Source: Syngnathus acus
Lineage: Eukaryota; Chordata; Actinopteri; Syngnathiformes; Syngnathidae
Reading direction: 5' to 3'
NCBI RefSeq assembly: GCF_901709675.1
Contig: NC_051102.1
Span: forward strand, 3,838,912-3,902,911
DNA: 64,000 nucleotides
Of this stretch, positions 35,001 to 46,364 are shown one piece after another. The notes under the pieces are model-generated. The model saw only the letters and a list, made by a program, of their open reading frames with translations, did no database searches and was not told the DNA's origin. Each line of letters starts with the position of its first letter. Position 1 is the first letter of the stretch. The translations under genes were made by a program, and so were the position numbers.

Positions 35001-35819
35001 TTGCTAATTACTAATAGCTAATTTTCAACACCAAAATCATTATAAGGTGTCAGCTATTTTGCCCAAACATGGACACGTGTTTGTATTAGCAAGGGTTTGT
35101 GCATGGCCAGAACATTGATTTTTTACCAGCGTTTGTTCAAGATCGCAAATGGTCTCGAAAACGCTCACCAGACATTCATCAACAGTTTTGACAGTCATCA
35201 ACAGATTATGTTGTCGCAAAGGAATTTTGAACATGCTCAGAAATTGCAACCATTTTCAACCCTGACAAAATACTAACATTCGCTACGTGCGCAAACACTC
35301 TCGGCTCAGTGCGATTCGGGTGACTACAACAACAGAGACTTTGACACAAAGGTTAATGGAAGGAATTATTTCAGACATGGTTTTAGCAATATTAATGAGC
35401 TGCCTTAATGCTGGGGGCCTGAACCCATTAATGTGAACACGGGCTGATATTAAACATCTTGTTGACAGATGAGCAGAGGGTCACTTTCTCTGCTGATTGC
35501 CTCTCTCTCAGGCTTATGTCGAAGATGGTCACGGCAAAATGATCGACCACAATCGTTTAACTCAAATACATTAAAATGAATCACAGAGATATCAACAGAT
35601 GGGAAATCACTGGTATGTTAATAGAGGTTCACTGTAGACTGAACTTGTCCGACTGACCTCAGTGAAAGAGGGGATGCCCTGTGGGATTTCTTTGATTCCA
35701 AAAGAGCCACATTCCACCGTCAGGCTGTAGCAGCGGCAACCGGAGGGACATCCTAGAGAAGGTTGTGAAACTGAAGCCAGGATCATCAGGATGTGTGTGG
35801 ACAGCCGCAAGACGACCAT
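32058..35819 (-). CDS. lrrc24: Leucine-rich repeat and Ig domain membrane protein LRRC24
   Basis: LRRC24 is a neuronal-type single-pass LRR-Ig protein of poorly known role. Four minus-strand exons join in phase: 35658-35819, 34357-34635, 34075-34243 and 32058-33292, 614 aa (human 513). In order: a signal peptide ending before GCPSGCRCYS (LRR N-cap with four Cys); about six LRRs (LFLQDNAIVHI, YLYLQNNSISAL, LELALNGNLIHL, ILYLADNQITRV, LHLQKNSIEL, LLDLSQNHLHTL); an LRR C-cap (NPWRCDCALGWLRTW to MCSEPPRL); an Ig domain (VSCQASGYPQPQVTW to AGRYECEAW); a membrane segment (VGISLLALTAILLLVMIY); and a tail with SIIYVNDYSDGPTTFAQLEE, HEMYVLNRAKP and the family signature C terminus AYEIHC. The extra length is mostly a Gly-rich insert inside the Ig domain between QVTWKK and GSGMLFLSN. 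Confidence 0.95.
34750..34867. repeat. Short inverted-repeat element, CCGTAATTTT ends, second copy
   Basis: The left end TACCGTAATTTTTGGACTAT and a right end CTTATAGTCCGAAATTTACA are imperfect inverted repeats. Inside are AAGCCGCACCGGACTATAAG and GTCGCGGCTTATAG. This is a sibling of 109-271, 118 bp long, in lrrc24 intron 1, about 115 bp upstream of exon 2 in the direction of transcription. Confidence 0.75.
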
Positions 35820-36164
35820 GGTTGATGAACAACTGAGGATTTAACATTGAGAAAGGAGGAGCATAAACTGGCTTGATATTTCTTCTGTAAAAACTTTATT
35901 TAAATGCAGCGAGACAAACATGAACACATCTGCATAAATATTGCCTGCACATTGATGACATGCGAATCGAGTGCACACTCTAATGAAAACCGGTGAAAGA
36001 GTCTAAACGAATGTACCCTTGTACATCTTAAATACAGTTTGCTAACCATTGGATTCACCACTTTAAATTCAGTGCAATTCACCAGGCAGTATAATGAACA
36101 ATTTTGACGCTTTTGTATATCATCTTAATAGATTGTCTATTTATGCATGTACTGTTGAGGTCGG

Positions 36165-36415
36165 GGTCCCTGATTTTCCAGTGGTTAGGATGCGTGACCT
36201 GGGTTCAATTCCCGGTCAGGGAACCATATGCACCCATAGGGGGGCACATGTCAGTGTCTCCCCTGTGCCGGTCCCAAGTCCGGGTGAATGCAGAGGGTTC
36301 CGGCGTAAAAACTGTGCCAAACACTTCTCACGCGAATCATCTGGACATCAACGGGTGTTTCGCTGTGGCGACTCCCTTCAGGGAAAAGCCGAAAGGAGCC
36401 ACCACTGTTGTGGTA
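36165..36415 (+). mobile_element. tRNA-Glu-derived SINE with a shortened tRNA head
   Basis: The head TCCCTGATTTTCCAGTGGTT, AGGATGCG, TGACCTGGGTTCAATTCC and CGGTCAGGGAA aligns with vertebrate tRNA-Glu: acceptor stem pair TCCCTG/CAGGGA, A box AGTGGTTAGGAT and B box GGTTCAATTCC. About 13-14 bases around the anticodon arm are missing. The body GTTCCGGCGTAAAAACTGTG and tail CGCTGTGGCGACTCC, AAAGCCGAAAGGAG match a common fish SINE/LINE 3' module. Confidence 0.75.
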
Positions 36416-36657
36416 GGGGGATGTGCATAAATTGGCCAAAGAGGACTAATAAAAAAATTGATTGGGAGAGCTGCTCCACATGTCTAAGAAAAGGCCAGAA
36501 GCTATGATAGTGACCTTATTAAAGGTGAGATGAAAAACTTTGCAAAGACCTCTCTTTGTCTCTTTAGGGCATGCAATTTTTTATGGTAGCATTAAGACAT
36601 ATTAATTTTTCACTATGTTATACAGTGGTCACTTCACAGGGGCTATTTTCTCTACAG

Positions 36658-36658
<1 letters not shown>

Positions 36659-36752
<94 letters not shown>

Positions 36753-36765
36753 TGTATCTATATAG

Positions 36766-36842
<77 letters not shown>

Positions 36843-36856
36843 AAGAGATATATACA

Positions 36857-36888
<32 letters not shown>

Positions 36889-36899
36889 CTCTTATATAC

Positions 36900-36947
<48 letters not shown>

Positions 36948-36952
36948 GGGGG
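36659..36952. repeat. Compound microsatellite (TG)n-(TA)n-(GA)n-(TA)n
   Basis: (TG)46 runs to 36750, then TA-rich stretches, (GA)n at about 36801-36838, and long (TA)n blocks at 36857-36880 and 36903-36938. The frames open through it on both strands are repeat artefacts. Confidence 0.97.
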
Positions 36953-37290
36953 CTCGGCCTCACAGTTAGGAGGGTGCTGGTTCGATTCCACCTCCGGCCT
37001 TCCCTGTGTGGAGTTAGCATGTTCTCCCCGGGCCCGCGTGGGTTTTCTCCGGGCACTCCGGTTTCCTCCCACATCCCAAAAACATGCTTGGTAGGCCGAT
37101 TGAAGACTCCAAATTGTCCCTAGGTGTGAGTGCGAGTGCAAATGGTTGTTTGTCTCTGTGTGCCCTGCGATTGGCTGGCAACTGGTTCAGGGTGTCCCCC
37201 GCCTACTACCCGATGACGGCTGGGATAGGCTCCAGCACACCCGCGACCCCCGTAGGGACTAAGCGGTTCAGAAAATGGATGGATGGATAT
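36953..37290 (+). mobile_element. tRNA-headed, L2-tailed retroelement copy inside TA-rich DNA
   Basis: In order: TCGGCCTCACAGTTAGGAGG, GGTTCGATTCCACCTCCGGC, GTGTGGAGTTAGCATGTTCT, GGTTTTCTCCGGGCACTCCG, TGCCCTGCGATTGGCTGGCA, GGCTGGGATAGGCTCCAGCA, then a (GGAT)n tail at about 37278-37288. It is the best-preserved copy in the window, although its tRNA-like start is cut where it meets the (TA)n tract. TA-rich sequence resumes after the tail. Confidence 0.8.
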
Positions 37291-38174
37291 AGATATATAT
37301 ATTTCTTTATATATATATATGTCAAGGACAATCACCGTGCCTCTTGCATGCTCCGTTTATAGAAAATGACAAGAGCTGCTTTGATTGGCAGCGAATCAAG
37401 TCGGCTGTGCTCACGCCCACAACAGCACAAAATGCCCTTTTTCGAGTGTGCCCACACTGTGCCCACTTGCACAGGTCCACAAAAATACCACAACTTAGTT
37501 TAGTTTGTGCCTACAAAGACCTTGCCTCACACTGTCCACAAAAGTAGAGCCTCAAGACTCATCATATTCATACTCATTAAAATGACATTAAGCATGTCTT
37601 ATTTGTAGTTGGGTAATAATCCAGAGCAGCAATGCAATATTGTAGCCCATATTTCAGTCTGACTACACAGCACTATTAAGAGAATAAGCAATGAACTGTA
37701 TGCTAATATGTCATGTTATATTTAGAGACCATTTATGAGGATAGCCTGGATTGAGTACTCCATTGTGGTCTAATATCAATAGTTCAGTCGTCAGAGACAC
37801 TAAAGAACAAAAGCAGCCAAGAGCTCTTGCCGTATGAAAAGAACGTATCGTAATTGTTCGATAGACAAAGGACAAAAATAGAATTTTAAATATGGCCTTG
37901 GACTGCCATTTAATTTTTTCAATGTTTTGCTCTGAGAGAGAAAGAGCGCTTTTAATTGCTTTGATTCACAATGAAAATGTCACAGGGCGATCAGAGAGCA
38001 AAGAAACTTTCGCCCCAGGCTGAAAAGGATGTATTTTGCCCGATAGGTGTTATTAGGAGCAAAACATCAGACAGAGCGGTAAATACAGCTACCACGTAGT
38101 CAGGAGAAACACATTTGAATCTCCATTGAAACATCTTTCACTTTGTGGAGTATGCACGTTTTCGAAACTAAATT

Positions 38175-38275
38175 GTGAGTGCACACCGCCTCTCACCAGT
38201 CAGCTGGGACAGCCTTCAGTTATCCGTGCCCCTAATGAGGACATGTGGAATAGAAATTGTATGAATGCATGGCTA
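38175..38275 (+). repeat. Degenerate L2/SINE tail fragment
   Basis: CACCGCCTCTCACCAGTCAG, CTGGGACAGCCTTCAG and CCCTAATGAGGACATGTGGA follow the order of the retroelement 3' module (CTGGGATAGGCTCCAGC...AATGAGGATAAGCGG) with many changes. Confidence 0.6.
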
Positions 38276-41200
38276 GACATCAATGCCAACGACATCCTGC
38301 CAGGCAGAGCTTTTGGATTTAATTCCGCTAGTTTTTTCACTCTTTATGTTCTCAGAAAAGAAATAGATAACAAAAGTCAAAAAAGAATGTTCAGTGACTT
38401 GCCTTTCTAAATCAGCAGTCCTTGACTCCAGTTTTTTTTTTTGCTCATCTGTTCTACATTTATTGTTTTGACTTTTTTTTTGTTATGCTGACGTTGGGAT
38501 TTCACTGGTGAGAGGTCAATTTGTTCATTTCAATTCCAGTAATCCTCTGCGGTACAGGCGTAATCTGCACAATCAGATGCTTGTTAGCTAAGCCGCTCTC
38601 AGCACTGTTGATGTTTTCACAGAGAGGTCTCTGTTGTTTGCTTTGAAAAATGAGGTCAACTGTATCTCCCAGCCGACAGTGTGAAAATTTAAAAGGAGGA
38701 TTTGAGCTTAATGCTGTGTACTTAGATCTGCATGTTAAAAAGCAACCACTAGAGCCAGTCTCAAATGCTGAAGAAAAAAAATCAAATCCAAACAGCAACC
38801 CAACAAAGGACATCCATTTATTTTATGTACATGCATCCCAATGAGCAAAACAACATTTTGTATTGGACTACTGAAAAGCTTTGAACTCCTTTTTGTCATC
38901 ACATCTTTTTACGATAATTCTTCTGTCGTGGCATTTTTAATCAGTATCACAAATAAACCCCAAAAGAGACTAATTAAACACACTTGCATTATGGAATTTC
39001 AACTTCAGATTCAAATGTTCTTTAAATTTGACACGTTAACCTGTCAAATGATTGTACTCCTGGTTTTCAAATGCACAATTATGCATTCAATAATGACATG
39101 CAGTGAACATGCAGGAAATTGAAGCAAAAAATGTGAGAAGTAGGAAAGATGTTTACGTTTCAAAGTGCAGCTGACAGCCACAGCGCTTGGGACAGAAGCT
39201 AAGTTCACGTATTGCTGCTGGTCAGCCTCATCTGTTGTTATGGTAACTCAGACGATAAGGGGAGAGTGTACCTTGCTGAATCAAACAACCAAGCGCATTC
39301 TCCGTGAGCTTAGGCAAAAAGCTGCATAGAAATACGAGCTGTCATTCCACAAAATTACTCACAGGAACCTCAAGTCTCTGATGACCGGGTGACAAATTAC
39401 AAATTCTGAAAGTCTCCATCATTTCTCCATTCCTCTTTCTTTTCTCATCGCTTGTCCTTGTGGCCTGACTGACAGGTCCTAAATCATTTGTCTCACTGCG
39501 TCCTTTTGTCCACAAACACACGAAGGTCAAGGTAAGCTGGGACGACACTCTGGCCCAAACCAATAATAAAAAAACTCCCACTTTGAGTGATAGTCTCCAC
39601 CATAAAGACAATAAAAACATCAACCATGTGAATGCCCATCAACATGCAGCACACATCCAAGGTAGCCTGTTACAGTTTGACTGACAGATCAGATAACACC
39701 TACACCCACACACAAACACCCACACACGCTGTTTATGCACTTGCACGCCACCAACAGCCAACATTATTCTCCAACACAAATCAGATCTGGAAGCAATGGA
39801 TAAAGACACAGACACACACATTGGTAGGTCAATGGTCAAGAAAGCCCTGCTCAGTTAACAGCCCACCATTGATTTCTTTTCTCTTCACACTCCTACTCTG
39901 ACAAGCTCGTTGCAGACATTGATTTGAAATTGCCCTTGTATATCACTATATGTGATAGTGAGAGATAAATGAGTGTATATTTAAATACAAAACATCTCCG
40001 GTGCTAATGCTTAATCTGTGTAAAATCCCATTGACATGCTAATGAGAAATATCATCAATGTCAAGGAGTGGTATTCAAAAAACAAATATTCATACTCACA
40101 CACACAAACACACACGCATGGACGCACACTGTCATGACAACCCGTCAACCAGTGACAGTGATGTTTTTTTTTCGGGGGGCGGGGAGAAACAGTTTACAAC
40201 TTTAACTGGCTGACAAGAATGATAGTATGCAGCAATTTATAGTTATTGACACTCACAGTTGCAGTCAGGACAGGAAGAAAACAGCGAATTGAATGGGTAC
40301 ACAGGAGCAGACAATCTCAGTTACATGATGTAGTCCAAGACAAAAATATGAAAAACTATTTATTTGCCTGTACATTTACACGATGTACACAAACAAATAA
40401 AATAGTGCAAGTCTAGTAGTAGTATGGTAAAGTAAAAGCGCATCCTTGTTGTGTCCCCTGAGGAAAAACAAATGTCCTTGTGATTAGGTGTTTGCATGGA
40501 CAAAAGCTTTTTTTCCCCTGAGTCTGACTGGCAGATGAAATGACCTTCACTGTCCTTACAGAAGGGATCATCAGCAAAGTAAGTTTAGAAAAGTTAGTAA
40601 CCTTCATAAATCCCCACAGTTCAGATGAATGTAGTAAAATTTATGTAAAATCTTATATTTTATGCCTTACAAAAAAAACTTGCACTATTGTTGGTATTGT
40701 TGTTTTGAGACTAGCTTAACGAGGGAAGCATTTTCCATCATTTAAGTTGTTCTATTTCCCACGCATAGCAGGGTGCTTTATTTGCACCAAACAAATACCA
40801 AAAACAATTTCTTCTACATCTGAAAGGTAATTCCACAAAATCTGTTATTTTGTACAACCCCAGTGAGGCGGCACTGTTGCTTGAAAAATGATTATCCCAA
40901 GATGGCGGACACCTTAACATATGATCTGGCCAATCATTGGTGTATATGTCTATGTTTTCACCGTAGGTTTTTAAGGAGATAAATGGTAAAATGTCAGTTA
41001 TTCCACTCGGCAGCCACGTTTTTCACAAAACCAAATCCTAACACTAAGTGTTTGCCTCTTTTCAGAATTGATTTTTTTCACAAAGACTGACATTAGATTT
41101 AAGTAATACATATCCCCTGTTTGAAATGTAACCATCATGACCTCCTGCTCTTTCTGACACCAATATTTCTGTTTAAATATCAATGTCCTAAACGTTCTCC

Positions 41201-43823
41201 CACATACAAACACTGTTTCCAGTGTAAATGTTAAAGATGATTGACACAATCAATTAAAGCAATTGATTTTCATTTGTCGCTTTGTAGAATTTGGAGGATA
41301 TTTACATATTCTTCTCATTTTTATCTTTGGATTTGCACACGGCTGTGTCTGTCCCATTGTGTGCCCGTTCTTTTCTGAGCAGCAGCATTTCTCACTGTAA
41401 TTGATGGATAGCATCTGACAGATTGGAAGATAGATGAAGGGAAGTTACATCATCCCCCTTTGAGAAGTACAAATATCCCTTTCATTTTCTATTTTGTTTA
41501 AGGCATTCACACCTAACAATTAGCATTTAACTGATTCTCTTCAAGATCTAGCATTATTATGCAGTTTCATCTGGCTGAATCTAAACTGTAAATATGCTTT
41601 ATTTTATGGGCTCTCTATTCACAGCACAGTCGTTACTCAAACAGGAGGAATCTGAAGTGTGTGCAAATTGTGTCCGAAAATGAAATTGAAAACTATACTC
41701 TAATAACAATTTTATTGCACGCTGCAGCATTTCAATTAATAGCGAGTGCATAGTACTGTGCACGCTTGATGACTAATTGTACTTTCATGGTAACATGACA
41801 GCAGCTGCCAGACATATGTTAAATAATATTGTCAACCAGCCTGGTGAATAGTTGCTCTGTCTGCCCGAAATGGTGAAAAATATTAGTCTTCCTCATGTCG
41901 TTCTTATTGGAGAGGAGCTTTTCATTCCTAAGTCTTCAGGGATTCGGTTTGCCATACACAACATCTGACATTTATTTCAGTCATCATTGTCTGGCAGATC
42001 CCCATGAAAAATCTAAACATCTGCAGGCATAAGGATTCAACTTGTCTGCTATACAAATCTGTTCATGAGACACCACCACCAATCCCTCCACCCCTTTGCC
42101 ATCTCTGAGTTACAACAAACAGAGTCCTATCCCAGGGACTGCTGTTTTGCCCCATGTCCATGTTTCGAATAGCAATTAAGCAGAGTCATATGCATACCCT
42201 CTGTGACAGTGGCCAAGTGTGAGCTGCACTTAATGCTGAGAATGAGAAAATATGACCTTCGAGGCAGAGCATTTGCTTTCCCATGTGGGTTCTGAATTGC
42301 AATTTGGTTCCTTCTGCATTTAGCTTGTCATAGCTTTTTAATCCTGTCACATACACTGCATTGTGCACAACACTAAGTTTCTGTACTATTACTGCCTCAT
42401 TTAGATTAAATTGCTCAATAATTTTTGTGGGGAAATTTTGTAAGACATTGTTGTCTTTAATGCAAGCCACCAGGCACAAATGGATTTGTGCTAAATGAAT
42501 GAACAAAGTTGATGTATTAGTTTGCTTGTATTGTTTTTCTCATTTTCTTGAGAGTAACATAATTGTAATAAACTTGCAATTAGATCACATCAAAAGGCTT
42601 TTTCTGTACATCAACAAAAATGTTCAATATACTATATATATTAGGCATAAAGGTAACAGTTTGGAACTCTTTAGGGTTTGAAAAGGTTGGTGTTTTTGCA
42701 AACTGAACTAATTTAATACCAAAGGTAGAAGAGTCAAAGTGGCATGTACTCCTAAAGGTATTCTTGTCCAACTAGTTACTATAATCAATAACTCATCATT
42801 ATTTTTTTCATTCGTTTTTGTCACTTTTCTACTACTCCTTGTGATAGTTGTCACATATACAATAATGATAATAATAATAATAATAATAGTAATAATAATA
42901 ATAAAAGAAGAAGAAACACGCATAGGCTACATACACATTATGAATATAAAGGCGCAAAAAATATGCACTTTATAGTAAATCCTCAACGATCATATTACGT
43001 GTCCACCGCAAGTTTTTTTTTTTTAATCGCACTGTCGCACTTGACTATGCATCCTGCTACCATACAATTGCAACCTACCAATTCTCCGCGTGCAGGGGTC
43101 CTCGCTCTGGACACTTAAACGGCGAAAAGGGCATCAGACATTCTAAAGGAAGAAAGAAATCCGTGCATAAAGCACTGTTATGATGGCCGAGTTGGCGAAT
43201 GTATTCCACACAGTGCGAATTCGTCCATAGGAATTGGACGCAGGGAGTAAGAAGCGCCAATGCCGGACGTCAGTGCTGGTGATGGTCGATTGACTCTTTT
43301 TACCTCCCCTCCTCCTTTCCCCCCTCTCTTATCTCGCCCACTGTGATATTATCTTCCAGCGATAACGAACCTAACTAATGCTTTTGTGTTGACTTAAATG
43401 TTCTACCTCTCAGTGAGAAAAAAAAGAGAGAGTGAAAGAGAGAGACGAGCGTTATTACTATTATTTTCTCATTCATTTTAAAGCATAGATTTATGATCCA
43501 CTCAGCCTGGAGCGTTACTCCCCGGTTGAATTTAAAACAGTCGATAATCGACGCAAGGAGCTGAGGAAGCGTGCAGACATCCTGCAGTTGGCGCTGTTTT
43601 TATTTCTTTCAATTATCGTTGCATTTGATAAGTGAAATGCATTGTATTATTTGGAGAAAGATTTTGTATCCCCCAAATTTCGGGCAAATCTAATGTGCCG
43701 CTTGCAGCATTAAATGCAACATTGGATACACTATTACATGCAAACATGTTTTCTTTTTTACTGCAGTCTTTTGAAGAAAAAAATAAATAAATCAGTTTTA
43801 GATATTTTCAACTCGGGCACAAA

Positions 43824-43884
<61 letters not shown>

Positions 43885-46030
43885 TCAGCGTGACTGACAC
43901 CATTATGTTTTGGGTACGCTGGAAATGAAATGGAAATGAAAGCTGAAGAACAATTTATCTCAACCAGTGCAGTCTCAGTGTAATTTACAGCCAACCATAT
44001 TGCTCAATCATAATGCTTTAAGCTGTTGGCTGACTATGGGCAAAAATAACATTTTATCGCATATTTCAACACCCGTGGTACTGATTACCCGGGATATGCA
44101 AAATTTAACTGCTTGGCTAAATTGATGGGACTGCAGTCCAGAACTCTGTTCCTCACAAACACAACCTTTGAGCGCAGCAAGATGCAGCTAAACCCTCTAT
44201 CATGGTCCTAATATAGTAATTTAAATGGATTTTTCTGTGAATGTTGCATTTCAAAGAAATACATTTTCCTCTAGTCAAATTCATAAGACAGTAGAGTGCC
44301 CTTCAATCATTTTTCCATTTGTTCACATGGCCATCAATGCTCCATTGAGAGACGGTTCCTACTGCACAGTAATTTTGAGCTGTATAATCATTATGCGGTA
44401 GTTTTAACCATATCCAGCCCGTCCATTTGATCAAAATAACAATTTTAGAAAGAACATGCTAATTACGCATCAGTTTAAATAATCCTATAGTTAATGTGTT
44501 TCAAGGCATTGAATCAATCAGAGCTAGATTGTTCTGGTAAACAAAACAGTTCAGTTGGGATAGATTCAACGCCCTGACAATGAAATTACTTTTGATGAAT
44601 GAGAACATTCATAAGCATTGATCAAAATATCACAGATATTATTCAGAGGCTGCTTTGGCTCATTGTAAATGGCGGCGGTCAATTAAAGAACAGTGACGGG
44701 TTCTCAATTACATTCCAACAGAATGTTCAGGCTCGAAAGGTTTTGCTAGCTTGAACCTAAAATGGATGCTCACTTATCTGTTACAGCTTCTCCAAATGGT
44801 TTGGAATTTTGCCATCAAACCATTTGCGAGGAATTAATTAACCCATTATAGTGTTAGCGCTACTGGAAAGTGGCACTGCTATGAATAACCACATTTCCAT
44901 TCATTGTGGTCTTTACTGTACATACATAAATATATATATTTTTTAGCAGCTGGTTTGATGCTTTGTCTGAAAAGGTTTCCTTGCCTGAGGAGTTACATCT
45001 GGTTTCGAATTGTGTCTTGTGAAGTTAAGCATGACACGGTGTGTGAGTTCAAGCTTGATGTTAATAAGCTCCTCCTACCCCCTGGAGTTTGTTTTGACCC
45101 ACATCAGTATAATTAACATCAAATGTCTATAAGACAGTCCTTTCTGTTCACTGTCTGACTTCACAGAAGCAGCATCCATTAGTATTCTTGTATTATATGC
45201 AGAGGAAGTCCTGTCAACATTTTATTTGCACATACAAATATATTGGTCCATAAACATGGACAAACAACAAGTTTGTGTTTTCCATTCGTTATAAATTGAA
45301 TCGCTTTGCTGTTAGAAAGGGACAGCTAAAAAGTCTTTATTGCCTATTTTAAACCTTCAAATCTGCAGGGAAAGTGGTGCTCTCCCTCCAGTTGCTAAAC
45401 TGTCGAGCTGACGAGCTGAGTGCACTTAAAGTAGTTCCATTCCTTTGTGGCCATTCTTAGAGAACAAAGGTACTCAGGTAAATGTGCGTTTAGATGGGTG
45501 TGTATGTGTGGTTGAATCTACAATACCGAAGGTTATATACAGTTGGACCTCTGAAATGGAATACAATTTTGTCATCAAATTGTTGGGGAGGAAGGAAAAT
45601 GACTGTCAAGAGTACCTTGACAAAGACGTCGAGGAGAGATGGTCTTATTTCCCCCAAAATATTGCTGGCTCTTCCTGCATTGCTTCTCCTCCCTCATTGC
45701 CTCAGTCTCCTCATGTCCTCGATGGGATTTCTGGTGGGATGAACTGCCATGTAAACAGAGGAGCAAGGATCTATTAAATCATAAATACACAAATGAGATA
45801 ATCTCTTAAACGAGGAGCCATATTTACTTCCGTTACTAAACACTGTACTGTTGCGCATGACTATCACTTCACGTACACGTTCCAATCAAAGACAGTTGAT
45901 TTTGTAACATAAAAGATTACACAAAAATATCTGAAATAACAAAATATTCAATTGGGGCATCATATCCTGCAGGGTGAAAGGAGCCTTTTGATTAGTTCAA
46001 GTGTTGGATGTTGTTAGTTAGGTTAGATCA
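38276..46030. other. Gene desert between lrrc24 and slc6a9, first part
   Basis: No supported gene on either strand. Contents are CA-rich low-complexity stretches (39640-39820, 40090-40130), (ATA)n at about 42863-42903, (TA)n at 43826-43880, a CpG-richer patch at 43060-43600 and two repeat-free candidate conserved blocks (41500-41840 and 44580-44900). Frames up to 110 codons at 45445-45777 look random. Confidence 0.5.
43826..43880. repeat. (TA)n microsatellite
   Basis: About 26 uninterrupted TA units. Confidence 0.97.
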
Positions 46031-46364
46031 CAGGTGTCAAACTCAAGGCCCGGGGGCCAGATACGGCCCGCCACATCATTTTATGTGGCCCGCGAAGACA
46101 AATTGTCTATCAAATTCGTGTGTCATTACTAGAATTGCAAATTGTCTTCACTTTTAATTTAATTTAATTTTTTTTAAATATTTGACCAGTTTTTACTCGT
46201 CTGATTGGAAAACGAGTTATTTTATTTATCAGTTTGTTTTGTAGCTTTTACTGTATATAATATGAGGTGCTCATTCATTTATTCGGGTTGATAGTCATAA
46301 TGGCCCTCCAAAAGAAGCGATGACTACAATGCGGCCCGCGAAAAAAATGAGTTTGACACCCCTG
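46031..46364 (+). mobile_element. hAT-type non-autonomous transposon
   Basis: The ends are CAGGTGTCAAACTCAAGGCC and, inverted, GAGTTTGACACCCCTG. Subterminal GGCCCGCGAAGACAAATTG and GCGGCCCGCG are present. CAGGGGTGTCAAACTC ends are typical of hAT-group elements in vertebrates (recalled). TTAGAT occurs on both flanks (46023-46028 and 46367-46372), suggesting a target-site duplication. There is no ORF. Confidence 0.83.

Noticed and set aside
36167-36225. Functional tRNA-Glu gene
   Set aside because: The anticodon arm is largely missing and a SINE body follows; it cannot be a working tRNA.
36615-37141. Long overlapping frames on both strands (up to 159 codons)
   Set aside because: They translate TG, TA and GA simple repeats ([12 protein letters not shown]) and run into a retroelement; artefacts.
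39342-39623. 93-codon minus-strand frame with a hydrophobic N terminus resembling a signal peptide
   Set aside because: Only one short frame, no conserved motif and no splice partners found; hydrophobicity arises from a chance pyrimidine-rich stretch.
45445-45777. 110-codon frame on plus in the desert
   Set aside because: No family resemblance, no splice or promoter context, and overlapping frames of similar length on both strands.
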